Part shown: piece after piece, positions 44,659-54,850 of the stretch
Numbering within the stretch: position 1 is the stretch's first letter
Layout of the letters: the number at the start of each line of letters is the position of its first letter
Assembly (NCBI GenBank): GCA_937139495.1
Contig: CAKZQC010000028.1
Coordinates: 39,079-103,078, forward strand
DNA from: an uncultured Saprospiraceae bacterium
Lineage (GTDB): Bacteria > Bacteroidota > Bacteroidia > Chitinophagales > Saprospiraceae
DNA: 64,000 bases
Direction: 5' to 3'
Program-made: the position numbers and the translations under genes
The notes under the pieces: generated by a model
Database searches by the model: none
Told to the model about the DNA's origin: nothing
Seen by the model: only the letters and a program-made list of their open reading frames with translations

Positions 44659-45834
44659 ATGGTGGATTTCAGAAATACCAAAGTAGCGTTCGAACGCAAA
44701 TCAAATAGAGCCCTCAAAAATACCGCTTGGCTATTTAAGCTCATGAATAGCCAACTCCTAGTCAGTGCAGGTAGTAGCTTGACCATGTTGGCTCTCCGAA
44801 TGAAATTGCCCGTACAAGGGGCAATCAAACAAACCATTTTCAAGCAGTTCTGTGGCGGATCCACCTTTGAGGAATGCCGCAAGACGATTGACGAACTAGC
44901 AAAATACGAGGTCTCTACTATACTAGACTATGGAGCCGAAGGCAAGGAAGACCTAGAAGCCTTCAATATTACCGTCAAGGAATCTATCCAGTCGATTCAG
45001 TTTGCGTCCATGCACCCTACGCTGCCTGTTATTAGCTGCAAAGTAACTGGACTCTGCGAAAACAAAACGCTAGAAGATATTACGATACTAATGGACAAGG
45101 GCGAGCCGCTCGGCGAAGTATTGAAAACAAAATTTGATGCGATTATTCGTCGTTTTGGGCAGATTGCCAAAGAGGCACACAAGAACAAAGTCGCCATTTT
45201 CATAGATGCCGAAGAGAGTTGGATTCAGACGGCTATTGACGAAGTCACAGATATTATGATGAGTCGTTACAACAAGGACTACATCACCATTTACAACACC
45301 TTTCAGATGTATCGCCACGATCGTTTAGAGTTCCTCAAAAAATCGTTTGAGCGAGCGGAAGCCGGTAATTACATCTTGGGTGCGAAACTCGTGCGTGGTG
45401 CTTATATGGAAAAGGAGCGCGAGCGTGCCAGCAAAAAAGGCTACCCTTCGCCTATTCAGCCCAACAAAGCAGCCACTGACCGAGATTATAATTTGGCAGT
45501 AGAGTTTTGTGTAGAAAACTACGACAATATTGCCTCTTGTGTTGCTTCGCACAATGAATACAGTACACAATATCAGATAGATCTGATGGAACAAAAAGGA
45601 TTAGAAAAACAAACGAAGCACCTCAACTTCTGCCAACTCTATGGCATGAGCGACAACTTGACGTTCAATTTGGCGAAAGCGGGCTACAATGTCGGAAAAT
45701 ACGTCCCTTATGGTCCTGTCGCAGATGTGATTCCTTACTTGATTCGTAGAGCCAGAGAAAACTCTTCTGTTGATGGCGAGATGAGTCGAGAGTTTTCGTT
45801 GATTCAGCAAGAATTGAAGCGTCGCCAAACTTAA
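44659..45834 (+). CDS. putA: Proline dehydrogenase
   Basis: A 391-residue FAD enzyme that oxidises proline to pyrroline-5-carboxylate with electrons to the quinone pool. It shows the PRODH TIM-barrel motifs: TILDYGAEG, TYNTFQMYRHDR-like YITIYNTFQMYRHDRLEFL, GAKLVRGAYMEKER, CVASHNEYS and QLYGMSDNLTFNLAK with YVPYGPVADVIPYLIRRARENSSV. Only the first step enzyme is here; the P5C dehydrogenase is not fused or adjacent, as is usual for monofunctional bacterial PRODH. Confidence 0.95.
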   Translation: MVDFRNTKVAFERKSNRALKNTAWLFKLMNSQLLVSAGSSLTMLALRMKLPVQGAIKQTIFKQFCGGSTFEECRKTIDELAKYEVSTILDYGAEGKEDLEAFNITVKESIQSIQFASMHPTLPVISCKVTGLCENKTLEDITILMDKGEPLGEVLKTKFDAIIRRFGQIAKEAHKNKVAIFIDAEESWIQTAIDEVTDIMMSRYNKDYITIYNTFQMYRHDRLEFLKKSFERAEAGNYILGAKLVRGAYMEKERERASKKGYPSPIQPNKAATDRDYNLAVEFCVENYDNIASCVASHNEYSTQYQIDLMEQKGLEKQTKHLNFCQLYGMSDNLTFNLAKAGYNVGKYVPYGPVADVIPYLIRRARENSSVDGEMSREFSLIQQELKRRQT

Positions 45835-45997
45835 CTATATGGCTGTTCGTGTATGGAGTTGGTGAGGTATTATCAATTTACTATTCTTCTGTGGTTTATA
45901 TTTACTTCCATTTTAGTAACTTTATTTATACTAAAATACTACATTCATTCGTTACTTCTAACGAACTTAATTCTTAACACACCTAAAAACAAACCAG

Positions 45998-46207
45998 ATG
46001 AAATACCTATTATTTGCCGCTCTAGCAACTAGCCTACTCGTTAGTTGTCAAAAAAATGATGCTCCTGCTGCGTTGACTGCGGCAGACGATGCCACTACTT
46101 GCGAGATTCTCCACAAAAGATTACCTACGGTAGATTGTGCCGAAGTTTTGGTGGTTTCGGAAGAGCAAATGCTCCAAGATTTTGGATTGAATGAATTGCC
46201 ACAGTAA
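45998..46207 (+). CDS. Small lipoprotein
   Basis: A 69-residue protein with a lipoprotein signal and lipobox LLVSC (Cys about 17). The mature part has two more Cys (TTCEIL, VDCAEV) and an acidic C-terminus (LQDFGLNEL). No family is recognised. Signal peptide quality, ATG and the following terminator support a real gene. Confidence 0.6.
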   Translation: MKYLLFAALATSLLVSCQKNDAPAALTAADDATTCEILHKRLPTVDCAEVLVVSEEQMLQDFGLNELPQ

Positions 46208-46225
46208 GATAATTTTATCCTTATT

Positions 46226-46281
46226 AAAAAATCCCTACCTACGTTTTCTATTTTAAGGAGAGCCGTTTGTAGGGATTTTTT
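46226..46281 (+). terminator. Terminator after the small lipoprotein gene
   Basis: AAAAAATCCCTAC (46226-46238) pairs with GTAGGGATTTTTT (46269-46281), a 13-bp stem around a 30-nt loop, followed by more T. It ends just before the next gene's ATG at 46292. Confidence 0.75.
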
Positions 46282-46291
46282 TTATCTTTTA

Positions 46292-46780
46292 ATGATACAA
46301 TTTACGTTCTACTTATTTTTAGGCATTATACTTTTTATGTCTGCTCACAATACCACACAAGCACAATGTAAAATATATGCAAGCAATCAAGATAATCAAA
46401 TTGTCTTTTACAAAAAATGCTGTGGCAGTTCTGAACGAGAGCCTGTCGATACATTAGATTATTTGACAAAATTAGCAGATGAGGTAACATATATTCATCT
46501 AGTAAATAATCAAATAGTAATCGCAGCTCTTTGGGATTATCCACGTTATTTATCGGAAATTCAATACACTATTTATAGCCTAAATGAATTTGACATACCT
46601 CAAAAAAGCCCTTGGAAAGATATTGCTATAACTAGAAAACCTTCTACATTTAATCCAATACTTGATTTCTCAACAGACACACTTAAAATCCCACAGAAGC
46701 AATTATTTTTGACTCAAAAAGGGATTGAAATAAAAACACAAACTACGTCACCTATCTACCAAACCATTCCCTACGATTAA
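46292..46780 (+). CDS. Secreted hypothetical protein
   Basis: A 162-residue protein with signal peptide (1-25, ending TTQAQ). The mature part starts CKIYASN and contains a CC pair (FYKKCCGSS). Base composition is noticeably more AT-rich than its neighbours. No family recognised. It lies only 10 bp after a terminator, so it either uses its own promoter inside the terminator region or depends on read-through. Confidence 0.5.
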   Translation: MIQFTFYLFLGIILFMSAHNTTQAQCKIYASNQDNQIVFYKKCCGSSEREPVDTLDYLTKLADEVTYIHLVNNQIVIAALWDYPRYLSEIQYTIYSLNEFDIPQKSPWKDIAITRKPSTFNPILDFSTDTLKIPQKQLFLTQKGIEIKTQTTSPIYQTIPYD

Positions 46781-46944
46781 CCCTTGCACCAGCTCCAAAA
46801 AAACAAAGCCCTAGACATCTTTTTTAGTGTTTTTCGTATGGAATACGTAACTTAACAGTAGAAGGAAACTAAAACATAACCATTAGGCACAAATTGTTGT
46901 TTAGCAAGTAGATTGCTTTCGTACAATAAATACAAACGATACCC

Positions 46945-47802
46945 ATGACACAAATAAAAAGTAGATGTATCTTGATCACTGGTGGTGCTTCAGGAATCGG
47001 AAAACTATTGGCATCTGAATGCCTCAAAAAAAAGGCGTACAAAGTTATTCTTTGGGACATCAATGAGCAGCTATTGGAAGAAACAAAAACTGAATTTGCA
47101 CACAAAGGTTGGGATATTGATACCCATGTAGTGGATATTGCCAGCTTGGACGATATCAAAGCAGCTGCTGCGTTGGTTAAAGAGCGACATACTACCGTCG
47201 ATATTTTGTTCAATAATGCTGGAATTGTAGTCGGCAAACCGTTTGAGCAGCACACCCACCGTGATATTCAAAAAACAATTGGTATCAATGTATCGGGTGT
47301 CATGCACACCGCATTAGAGTTTTTGCCCGATATGCTCGACCAGTGCGATGGTCATATTGTCAATCTAGCATCAGCCGCAGGACTGATTTCCAATCCTAAT
47401 ATGTCGGTTTATGCCGCTAGCAAATGGGCGGTTATTGGTTGGTCCGATTCCCTTCGTCTCGAAATGGAAAACAACGACACGGGCGTACACGTCACGACTG
47501 TTATGCCTAGCTATATTGATACAGGTATGTTTGATGGGGTCAAACCGCCGATGTTTACGCCGCTCCTCAAACCTCAATACATTGTAGATAAAATTATAGA
47601 AGCCGTAGAGAATAACGAGATTATACTACAAGAACCCATGATGGTCAAGTCGGTACCTGTACTCAAAGGTATTTTACCTCGACGTATGTTCGATTTTGTA
47701 GCGGGCAAAATGTTTGGCGTACATACGAGCATGGAACAGTTCAAGGGCAGACCTTCAGAAATTGCAGTGCCTGACAAAGAGAACCTAAAATCTAAAAAAT
47801 AA
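46945..47802 (+). CDS. Short-chain dehydrogenase/reductase
   Basis: A 285-residue SDR. Nucleotide-binding ITGGASGIGKLLASECL (TGxxxGxG), NNAGIVVGKP, catalytic Ser in NLASAAGLISN and YAASKWAVIGW (YxxxK). The substrate cannot be read from sequence; the C-terminal extension and adjacency (3 nt) to a lipid kinase suggest a role in lipid or membrane metabolism. Confidence 0.92.
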   Translation: MTQIKSRCILITGGASGIGKLLASECLKKKAYKVILWDINEQLLEETKTEFAHKGWDIDTHVVDIASLDDIKAAAALVKERHTTVDILFNNAGIVVGKPFEQHTHRDIQKTIGINVSGVMHTALEFLPDMLDQCDGHIVNLASAAGLISNPNMSVYAASKWAVIGWSDSLRLEMENNDTGVHVTTVMPSYIDTGMFDGVKPPMFTPLLKPQYIVDKIIEAVENNEIILQEPMMVKSVPVLKGILPRRMFDFVAGKMFGVHTSMEQFKGRPSEIAVPDKENLKSKK

Positions 47803-47805
47803 ACC

Positions 47806-48741
47806 ATGACGGAAACTAAATGGTTTATCATCATCAACCCTAAAGCAGGTGGTGGTAAGGGATTGCGCAAGTGGAAAAAAATCCAGCAGCTACTCAACAA
47901 AATGGCGATGGACTACGATTTTGCTTGGAGTGAATCGGCAGGACATAGTATGGTATTGGCACAAGAAGCTGTCGAAAAGGGCTATCGTAGATTAGCTGCC
48001 GTAGGCGGTGATGGCACGGCACATGAGGTTGTCAACGGTATGATAGAACAGACGGCTGTGCCTTCTGATCAACTTGTTTTTGGGTTGATTCCTGTCGGTA
48101 CTGGCAACGATTGGATTAAAACGCATAATATTCCAAACAATTACAAAAAAGCGATATTGCTGCTACAAGCAGCTAATACCAAACTACACGATGTTGGAAA
48201 AATTGACTATCATACACCAGAAGGAAACCCTCAACATCGCTATTTCATTAATGTAGCTGGTCTAGCCTACGATGCTTTTGTGACCAAGGCAACCAACGAA
48301 AAACGCCCTTTTTGGGGGAAGGGACAACTCTATTATTTGTACGTTATATTGCGGTGCATGACCAGTTATGTTCCTCAGCCAATCAAATTGGAGCTTGATG
48401 GTCAACAATTGGAACACGCTTTTTATAATATCACGATTGGGCAATGTCAATACAATGGAGGTGGTACGAAATTGGTGCCGCACGCCGTGCCTGACGATGG
48501 ACTTTTTGCCTTGACGGTATTTAAAGATATTAGTGCGTGGGATTTGATTATCAATACGCCAAAACTCTACTCAGGCAATATTATTCACCACAAAGAAGCT
48601 TATTATACACAAACAAAATCTATTCAAATCACTAGCCCTATTGACCAACCTGCGTACATCGAAGCAGATGGGGAATTGTTAGGTCAAACACCGATACAGT
48701 TGACCATGCTGCCGAAGGCGATTCGGGTGGTGGTGCGATAA
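47806..48741 (+). CDS. Diacylglycerol/sphingosine kinase family lipid kinase
   Basis: A 311-residue enzyme of the DAGK catalytic family. N-terminal INPKAGGGKGLRKWKKIQQLL, GGDGTAHEVVNGM (about 66-78, ATP site) and PVGTGNDW (about 97-104) are intact. It phosphorylates a lipid hydroxyl such as diacylglycerol or a sphingoid base; Bacteroidota make sphingolipids, but which substrate applies is not shown. Co-transcribed with the SDR. Confidence 0.9.
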   Translation: MTETKWFIIINPKAGGGKGLRKWKKIQQLLNKMAMDYDFAWSESAGHSMVLAQEAVEKGYRRLAAVGGDGTAHEVVNGMIEQTAVPSDQLVFGLIPVGTGNDWIKTHNIPNNYKKAILLLQAANTKLHDVGKIDYHTPEGNPQHRYFINVAGLAYDAFVTKATNEKRPFWGKGQLYYLYVILRCMTSYVPQPIKLELDGQQLEHAFYNITIGQCQYNGGGTKLVPHAVPDDGLFALTVFKDISAWDLIINTPKLYSGNIIHHKEAYYTQTKSIQITSPIDQPAYIEADGELLGQTPIQLTMLPKAIRVVVR

Positions 48742-48753
48742 AGTTTGTCTTTT

Positions 48754-50250
48754 TTACGATTCAGCTTTCGGATCTATTGGCACTTCCTTGATAATAATAT
48801 CCGCAGGTACTTCCTTGCCTTCGTGATTGATACACCATGTTTTATCTTTGAGTATCACCTGTGCGATTCCGTTCTGAAAGCTACTGACATAATCGTACTG
48901 AAACTTGATAATTTCGTTGCCTTCTATATCAATAAAACCCCATTTGTCCCACTTTTTGGCTCCTGCCAAATTCTCGCTAAAATTATAGGCTGCCGTATAT
49001 TTTGGAGCGATAATAACATGGCTCGTTATCAGGTTTTTGAAACCCCACTTGTCTAGTCTATGGTCTCGATAGGCTTCTACATTGGTTAGGTTATCAATCA
49101 AGCGTACGGCATAATCAATTTGGTCAAACGCCTCTTGATTGACTTCTTTGATACTTTCGAGCAGTACATTTGCCATGCGTTGGTATTGTTGTGAATCTCT
49201 TAGGCGTTCCGCCTCTTCCAAGGCATTTTCTACGATGTATTCTCGTTTACAAATCTTAATTTTGTGTTGAATAGTAGCAAGAGTAGGCGTGAAATTAAAT
49301 TGGTGCTTCTCTATTGCTAACTCAAAATAGTATTGTGCCGCTTGCCAATCAAGCTCCAAAAAATGTCCTTGTGCTTTTTTGAGTACGGTCTCAAAAGGAG
49401 CTTTTTCTTTCAGAAAACGCTCTTCTTCCAAGTATTCACTTACACGGTTGTAAAGCTTGAGAATCAGGGCATCTTTTCTTAACTGCAGGGCATCTTTGCA
49501 GTTGAAATAGCAGGTCTGATAATCGCCTTGCTGGTATGCCTCTTGGGCGGCATTGGCATAATGCTTAAAATCAATTTCGCGCAAGCAAATAGCAATCTTA
49601 GCTTCTATCTGTCGTACACTTGGCAAAAATCCTTGTCTCCAATATTGCTTTGCTTGCTTAAATAGTGGCAATGCTGCTCGCAATGTTTCGGGTTGCTTTT
49701 GCCATTCGTCAAATATGGCATTCGCTTGTGCAATCGTCTCATCAAAAAGATCTTCTAAAGCATGTTTTCGCCTTTCTATTTCGAGCAGTTTGCTATCCAA
49801 GTCATCTATCAGCTGCTCAAACAATTGGTTTTTGACATTCATACTATCATAAATAGGTAATCCGCCTCTTGGCAGTACCTCCAACTGTGCAAAAATAGTA
49901 TCCTCCCACCAACACGTATTTAGAATAATTGGCACGACAATACTACGCCCATTCTTGTGCTGCTGGAGCGTCTGCTTGATAGGGTCGGAGCCAAAAAGTG
50001 GCGACAAAATAGAGTTATCGCTCATCAATAACAATATCAAATCAGAGACCGCTACCATTTCCTGAATTTCCTCTAGCTTATTTGCATCTAAGCCCGTGCC
50101 ATCAACTCCGATTTTATTGATTTTGTAGGCTGGGTTCTTGATATCCAATTCGTTCAAATGCTCTCGCAATTCTTCAAATTTGACTTGGTCTTTTTCATGA
50201 TGGGCAATGAATATATTGATGGTGTACGTTGCTTTCAGGTGTGGATTCAT
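48754..50250 (-). CDS. TIR-TPR-WG repeat protein
   Basis: A 498-residue protein. Residues 1-150 are a TIR-like fold (TINIFIAHHEKD, LEEIQEMVAVSDLILLLMSD, GRSIVVPIILNTCWWEDTIFAQLEVLPRGGLPI). About 160-390 is helical, TPR-like (AAQEAYQQGDYQTCYFNCKDAL). About 395-485 holds WG repeats (DKWGFKN, DKWGFIDIEGNEII, KTWCINHEGKEVP). The position of the catalytic Glu in NADase TIRs (the E of xxEMKRALxRH) reads DPIKQTLQQH, Pro with a preceding Asp, so NADase activity is doubtful. Start ATG 50250 is preferred to TTG 50256. Possible scaffold or signalling protein. Confidence 0.8.
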   Translation of the reverse strand: MNPHLKATYTINIFIAHHEKDQVKFEELREHLNELDIKNPAYKINKIGVDGTGLDANKLEEIQEMVAVSDLILLLMSDNSILSPLFGSDPIKQTLQQHKNGRSIVVPIILNTCWWEDTIFAQLEVLPRGGLPIYDSMNVKNQLFEQLIDDLDSKLLEIERRKHALEDLFDETIAQANAIFDEWQKQPETLRAALPLFKQAKQYWRQGFLPSVRQIEAKIAICLREIDFKHYANAAQEAYQQGDYQTCYFNCKDALQLRKDALILKLYNRVSEYLEEERFLKEKAPFETVLKKAQGHFLELDWQAAQYYFELAIEKHQFNFTPTLATIQHKIKICKREYIVENALEEAERLRDSQQYQRMANVLLESIKEVNQEAFDQIDYAVRLIDNLTNVEAYRDHRLDKWGFKNLITSHVIIAPKYTAAYNFSENLAGAKKWDKWGFIDIEGNEIIKFQYDYVSSFQNGIAQVILKDKTWCINHEGKEVPADIIIKEVPIDPKAES

Positions 50251-50298
50251 AGTCAAAATAATTTTACGCTAGCGCTGTCTTTTTTTTGTATGGGGAGC

Positions 50299-50469
50299 TA
50301 AGTAAGTGGGCACAAATAATGGGTGTTATAAGTTTATTTTCATTGCCATTGGCAGACTTGGTTACCACCTCAAAGGTGGTAACCAAATACACTCGCCTGG
50401 TTTTTAGGCTATTCATTTAGCATTTCAAAACATCTTCCAAAACGCTGCGAATTTGTGTCCACTTACTTA
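50299..50469. repeat. Inverted-repeat element with internal perfect hairpin
   Basis: TAAGTAAGTGGGCACAAAT (50299-50317) is inverted at ATTTGTGTCCACTTACTTA (50451-50469) with one mismatch; TA at both ends may be a target dinucleotide. Inside, TTGGTTACCACCT-CAA-AGGTGGTAACCAA (50358-50386) is a perfect 13-bp stem. No protein is encoded. It differs in symmetry from the palindromes elsewhere. Positions 50470-50652 show no gene. Confidence 0.7.
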
Positions 50470-50652
50470 TTCTTAATTCAAATAAAGTATAGATAAAACT
50501 AAACATTTTTAGTATAAATCTATTGTAATAGATAAGAACATTCGAGGTTCTTAGATATCGAACAAAGTTAACCTTTTTTAGGGTGTTTTCATAGATGTGT
50601 TTAAGTGGGCTATTTCTCAGACGAGGGGTAGCCTATTTTTTTATCACTTTGC

Positions 50653-51717
50653 TTACAGCAAATCAAGTAGCTGTTGTGCCGCTTTGAACGGAGATAAAAC
50701 TCCTTTCAGCACCTCTTTTTCGATACGTTCGTATTGCTGTTCTACCGCAGGGTGCTGATAAAAACGATTTTTGAGTGCTTGACCAATACTTTCTTCTAGC
50801 CAATATTTGGCTTGCTGTTGTCGGTGGTGTTGAAAATAGCCTTTGATTTGAGTGTGTGCTTGATAGGTTTGCAAATGCTGCCATATCGTGTCTAGCCCTG
50901 TTCCTTGTACTGCCGAACAGAGTTCGGCAGTAGCTATCCATTCGCTTGCTTTGGGAGGAAAAAGATGCAAGCCATTTTTGCACTGCTTCTTAGCTAATCG
51001 GGCTGCCATTAGTGCCGCTCCATCAGCTTTGTTGATAGCGATTAGGTCTGCCATTTCCATCACTCCTCGCTTGATTCCTTGCAGCTCGTCGCCACTATTC
51101 GGCAATAGCAATAGTAGAAAAAAATCAACCATCGAATGCACTGCTGTTTCTGACTGTCCGACTCCTACTGTTTCTACAATAATAAAATCAAACCCTGCGG
51201 CCTCACACAATACAATGCTTTCTCTGGTTGCTTTGGCTACGCCACCCAAGGTATCGCCAGCAGGCGACGGGCGTACAAAGGCTTGAGCATGTACAGAAAG
51301 TTGTTCCATACGAGTTTTGTCGCCCAATATACTGCCACCTGTCATTTGACTAGTGGGGTCTATCGCTAGTACAGCTACCTTTTTGCCTTCGGCTATCGCC
51401 AACATACCAAAGGATTCTACAAAAGTACTTTTGCCGACCCCCGGTGTACCTGTTAGCCCCAGCCGAAAAGACTGTCCGCTGTGTACTAGACACTGTTCTA
51501 CTATGGCTTGTGCCAATACTTGATGTTTAGGCTGTGTACTTTCTACCAACGTAATCGCTTGACTCAACAGAACTGTATTACCACTCAAAATACCCTGCAC
51601 GTATTCTTCCGCTGTTTTTACTTTCCGCTTTTTGAGCTTGAAATTTTGATTGACATTAGGAGGCATCGCAGTACCCTTCGCAATATGTAAGGCAGATTTT
51701 TTGTCTTCTTTTTTCAT
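50653..51717 (-). CDS. meaB: Methylmalonyl-CoA mutase-associated GTPase MeaB
   Basis: A 354-residue G3E-family GTPase. G1 is LTGTPGVGKSTF (GTPGVGKS at 90-97), followed by LAIDPTSQMTGGSILGDKTRM, ETVGVGQSE and the NKADG specificity loop. It protects or loads adenosylcobalamin-dependent methylmalonyl-CoA mutase. No mutase gene is adjacent here. Start ATG 51717 removes a 67-codon upstream extension that lacks the family pattern and overlaps the infB terminator. Confidence 0.9.
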   Translation of the reverse strand: MKKEDKKSALHIAKGTAMPPNVNQNFKLKKRKVKTAEEYVQGILSGNTVLLSQAITLVESTQPKHQVLAQAIVEQCLVHSGQSFRLGLTGTPGVGKSTFVESFGMLAIAEGKKVAVLAIDPTSQMTGGSILGDKTRMEQLSVHAQAFVRPSPAGDTLGGVAKATRESIVLCEAAGFDFIIVETVGVGQSETAVHSMVDFFLLLLLPNSGDELQGIKRGVMEMADLIAINKADGAALMAARLAKKQCKNGLHLFPPKASEWIATAELCSAVQGTGLDTIWQHLQTYQAHTQIKGYFQHHRQQQAKYWLEESIGQALKNRFYQHPAVEQQYERIEKEVLKGVLSPFKAAQQLLDLL

Positions 51718-51774
51718 TGAGTAGGAGATTGAAATAGGTTGTTGCGATAAGCAAAATAGAATACCACCAAAATA

Positions 51775-51812
51775 CAAAAAGTCGCTCACTAAATGTAGTG
51801 AGCGACTTTTGT
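51775..51812 (-). terminator. Terminator of the rimP-nusA-infB operon
   Basis: AAAAGTCGCTCACTA / TAGTGAGCGACTTTT form a perfect 15-bp stem with a 4-nt loop, T-run on both strands. It lies about 40 bp downstream of the infB stop, and upstream of the meaB start. Confidence 0.9.
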
Positions 51813-51853
51813 TTTTGGTAAGAATAGTGTTACTGCAAGCAGTAATTATTCTT

Positions 51854-54850
51854 TTATAGTTTCTGTTTAACTTCTTTAATTTCGTATGCTTCCACCATAT
51901 CGCCTTCTTTAATATCATTAAAGTTTTTGATGGTCAAACCACATTCCATACCGTTTTTGACTTCTGATACATTGTCTTTGAAACGACGTAGGGTAGTCAG
52001 TTCACCGTGTACTCCTTCTTTTTTAGGATACACTACGATACCTTCTCTAATGATACGGATAAAGCTGTTACGTAGTATTTTACCTTCTTGAACCAAGCAA
52101 CCTGCAACAGTGCCCACTTTCGATATCGTGAATACTTGCTGTATTTCTACCATACCAGTTACTTCCTCTACCTCTTTAGGTTCGAGTAGTCCTTCGAGTG
52201 CGGCTCTAATCTCATCAATCGCATCGTAGATAACAGAGTACGTTTTGAGTTCGATACCTTCTTGTTCCGCCAAGCGTTTTGCCATTGGGTTTGGTCGAAC
52301 TTGGAAACCGACGATAATCGCATCCGAAGCTGCAGCCAAGTTAACATCCGATTCGGTAACAGGACCTACTGCTTTGTAGATAATGTTTGTTTGTACCTGT
52401 TCGGTTGATAGTTTGAGCAATGAATCCGATAGTGCCTCTACAGAACCATCAAAATCACCTTTCACAATCAAGTTCAATTCACGGAAGTTACCAATCTTGA
52501 TTCTGTTGGTTATATCGCCCAAAGTAACACGGCGAGTTGCTCTAATCTGCTGCTGACGAACCAAAGTAGCTCTTCTTGATGCTAGATCTTTCGCTTCTTT
52601 TTCGGAAGGCATTACATTGATAGTCTCACCTGCTGGAGGAGCACCTTGCAATCCAAGTACAAGTACTGGAGTAGCAGGTCCTGCGGATTTGATACGTTTG
52701 CCACGTTCGTTGAACATCGCTTTAACTTTACCATTGTACGAACCAGCAATCATAGAATCACCTACATGCAATGTTCCATTTTGCACCAATATTTTGGCAA
52801 CATAACCACGTCCTTTTTCGAGCGATGCCTCTAGCACCGTACCCAAAGCACGTTTTTCTGGGTTTGCTTTTAGCTCTAGCATTTCAGCTTCGAGCAGTAT
52901 TTTTTCGAGTAGGGCATCAATATTCAAGCCTTTTTTGGCAGAAATATCTTGTGATTGGTATTTACCACCCCATTCTTCTATCAAGAGATTCATACTAGCC
53001 AACTCTTGTTTGATTCTATCAGGATTAGCTCCTTCTTTATCAATTTTATTGATAGCAAAAATAATAGGAACTTCTGCTGCTTGAGCGTGACTAATCGCCT
53101 CTTTGGTTTGTGGCATGATATTATCGTCTGCTGCAATAATGATTACGGCAATATCGGTTACTTTCGCACCACGGGCACGCATCGCAGTAAAGGCTTCGTG
53201 ACCTGGTGTATCCAAGAATGTGATTTTAGATCCATTCTCCATAGTTACCTCATAAGCACCAATATGCTGTGTAATACCACCTGCTTCACCATCAGCTACT
53301 TTCGCTTTACGGATACTATCCAATAGCGATGTTTTACCGTGATCCACGTGTCCCATTACCGTTACGATTGGAGCTCTTGAAACATTATCTTCCAAGTCCT
53401 CTTCTTCGATATTGAGTTCTTTTTCCATCTGATCTTCGGCAGAAATAAATTCTACTTCAAAACCAAACTCTAATGCCATCAATTCGATGAGATCTACATC
53501 CATACGTTGGTTGATAGATACCATACGTTTTTCAGACATTGCCGCCATGATAATATCAGTAGCACCAATATTCATCAAACCAGCCAACTCAGATACCGTA
53601 ACAAATTCTGTTACTTTGATCTTCGGTGTTTCTTCGCCTTTCTCCTCCATTTCGCGCAAGCGATCTTTACGCTGCTCATCTCTTTCTTTACGAGAAGTAC
53701 CAAAACGTTTGTTTTTCTTACCTCTACCACCTTGGAGTTTGTTGAGTGTATCTTTTAGCTTATCACCAACTTCTTTCTTATCCACCTCTTTGCGTTTGCC
53801 TTTCTTGCGAACTTTTCTGGTTGGAGTAGAGCTAGATGTTTTGCTATCCTTATTATTACTAGAGTTGCTATCTTTATTGGTATTCTTATCGGTATTGTTA
53901 TTACTAGAAACCCGTGTTCTTTTTCTGCGTTTTTTAGTTCCGCTATCCGAAGAAGCAACAGGATCTTTCTTGTCGTCGTTTTTCTTGTCGCCTTTTTTCT
54001 TCTTTTTCTTCTTATTGAACGCACTCAGGTTGATTTTACCCTGAATTTTGAGTCCTTTAAGCTGCGGAGCTTCTACTTTGATGTCTATTGCTGCTTTTTT
54101 GGCAGTTTTCAACACCACTTGCTCATCATTGAGCATAGCCGTCTGAGAATCCTCTTGTGGAGTAGGTTTTTCGGTTGCGTCCTTTTTGGCAGGCACCTCT
54201 TTAGGAGTCTCCTCTTTCTTTGGTGTTTCTTGCTTAGGCGTTTCCTTTTTGGGTTCTACCTTAGTAGTCTTAGCTACCACCTCTTCTTTTTTAGGTGTTG
54301 GCTCTACCTTTTTAGGTTCTTTCTTAACCGTTGGTGTCGGAGCTTTATCTTTAGGTACGACAGGGTCTTTTTTAGAAGACTTTTTGTCACCTTTAGATTT
54401 TCTTTTCTGCTTGGTATCTTCCAAGTTAATTTTGCCCAATACTTTAGGTCCTTGTAGTATAGGAGCCTTGATTGTATTTTCTTTTTCCGCCTTCGGTTTT
54501 TCTTCTTGTTCTGGTGGGGTCACTTCCTCTACCTTAGGCTCTTCTTGCTTGGGTTCAGGAGTGGGCACCACATCGTCTGGCTTGGGAGTAGGCTCTGTCG
54601 GCACTTCCCAAGATTTTGTTTTTTTCTTTTCTTCTTCTTTCTTTCGGTTGGCACCAATAGATATTTTATTGGCTTTCTCTTTGAGAGCAATCGACCCTTT
54701 AAATTTCACGGCTAGGACCTCGTACATTTCGTCCGATACCTTTGCAGTGGGTTTGTTGCTGACCTCAAAGCCTTTCTCATTCAAAAACTCTACAATAGTT
54801 TTTGTTCCAACATTAAGTTCTTTAGCTACTTTAACTAAGCGTTTTGACAT
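51854..54850 (-). CDS. infB: Translation initiation factor IF-2
   Basis: A 998-residue GTPase that delivers initiator fMet-tRNA to the 30S subunit. N-terminal IF2_N ([23 protein letters not shown]) leads into a long Lys/Glu/Pro/Thr-rich disordered region (about 60-430), a second IF2_N-like piece, then the G domain with GHVDHGKT (about 499-506), DTPGHEAF and NKID, and domains II-IV. The start is MSKRLV at 54850; a three-codon longer frame is ignored. Last gene of the rimP-nusA-infB operon, separated from nusA by 259 bp. Confidence 0.96.
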   Translation of the reverse strand: MSKRLVKVAKELNVGTKTIVEFLNEKGFEVSNKPTAKVSDEMYEVLAVKFKGSIALKEKANKISIGANRKKEEEKKKTKSWEVPTEPTPKPDDVVPTPEPKQEEPKVEEVTPPEQEEKPKAEKENTIKAPILQGPKVLGKINLEDTKQKRKSKGDKKSSKKDPVVPKDKAPTPTVKKEPKKVEPTPKKEEVVAKTTKVEPKKETPKQETPKKEETPKEVPAKKDATEKPTPQEDSQTAMLNDEQVVLKTAKKAAIDIKVEAPQLKGLKIQGKINLSAFNKKKKKKKGDKKNDDKKDPVASSDSGTKKRRKRTRVSSNNNTDKNTNKDSNSSNNKDSKTSSSTPTRKVRKKGKRKEVDKKEVGDKLKDTLNKLQGGRGKKNKRFGTSRKERDEQRKDRLREMEEKGEETPKIKVTEFVTVSELAGLMNIGATDIIMAAMSEKRMVSINQRMDVDLIELMALEFGFEVEFISAEDQMEKELNIEEEDLEDNVSRAPIVTVMGHVDHGKTSLLDSIRKAKVADGEAGGITQHIGAYEVTMENGSKITFLDTPGHEAFTAMRARGAKVTDIAVIIIAADDNIMPQTKEAISHAQAAEVPIIFAINKIDKEGANPDRIKQELASMNLLIEEWGGKYQSQDISAKKGLNIDALLEKILLEAEMLELKANPEKRALGTVLEASLEKGRGYVAKILVQNGTLHVGDSMIAGSYNGKVKAMFNERGKRIKSAGPATPVLVLGLQGAPPAGETINVMPSEKEAKDLASRRATLVRQQQIRATRRVTLGDITNRIKIGNFRELNLIVKGDFDGSVEALSDSLLKLSTEQVQTNIIYKAVGPVTESDVNLAAASDAIIVGFQVRPNPMAKRLAEQEGIELKTYSVIYDAIDEIRAALEGLLEPKEVEEVTGMVEIQQVFTISKVGTVAGCLVQEGKILRNSFIRIIREGIVVYPKKEGVHGELTTLRRFKDNVSEVKNGMECGLTIKNFNDIKEGDMVEAYEIKEVKQKL

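Noticed and set aside
44366..44686. 106-codon frame upstream of proline dehydrogenase
   Set aside because: It overlaps the palindromic element and the real gene start; composition is not protein-like and no ribosome site is seen.
51718..51918. N-terminal extension of meaB
   Set aside because: It runs through the infB terminator hairpin and has no similarity to MeaB N-termini.
48754..52000. A defence island around the TIR protein
   Set aside because: Neighbours are lipid kinase, MeaB and infB; no nuclease, helicase or second defence gene is present.
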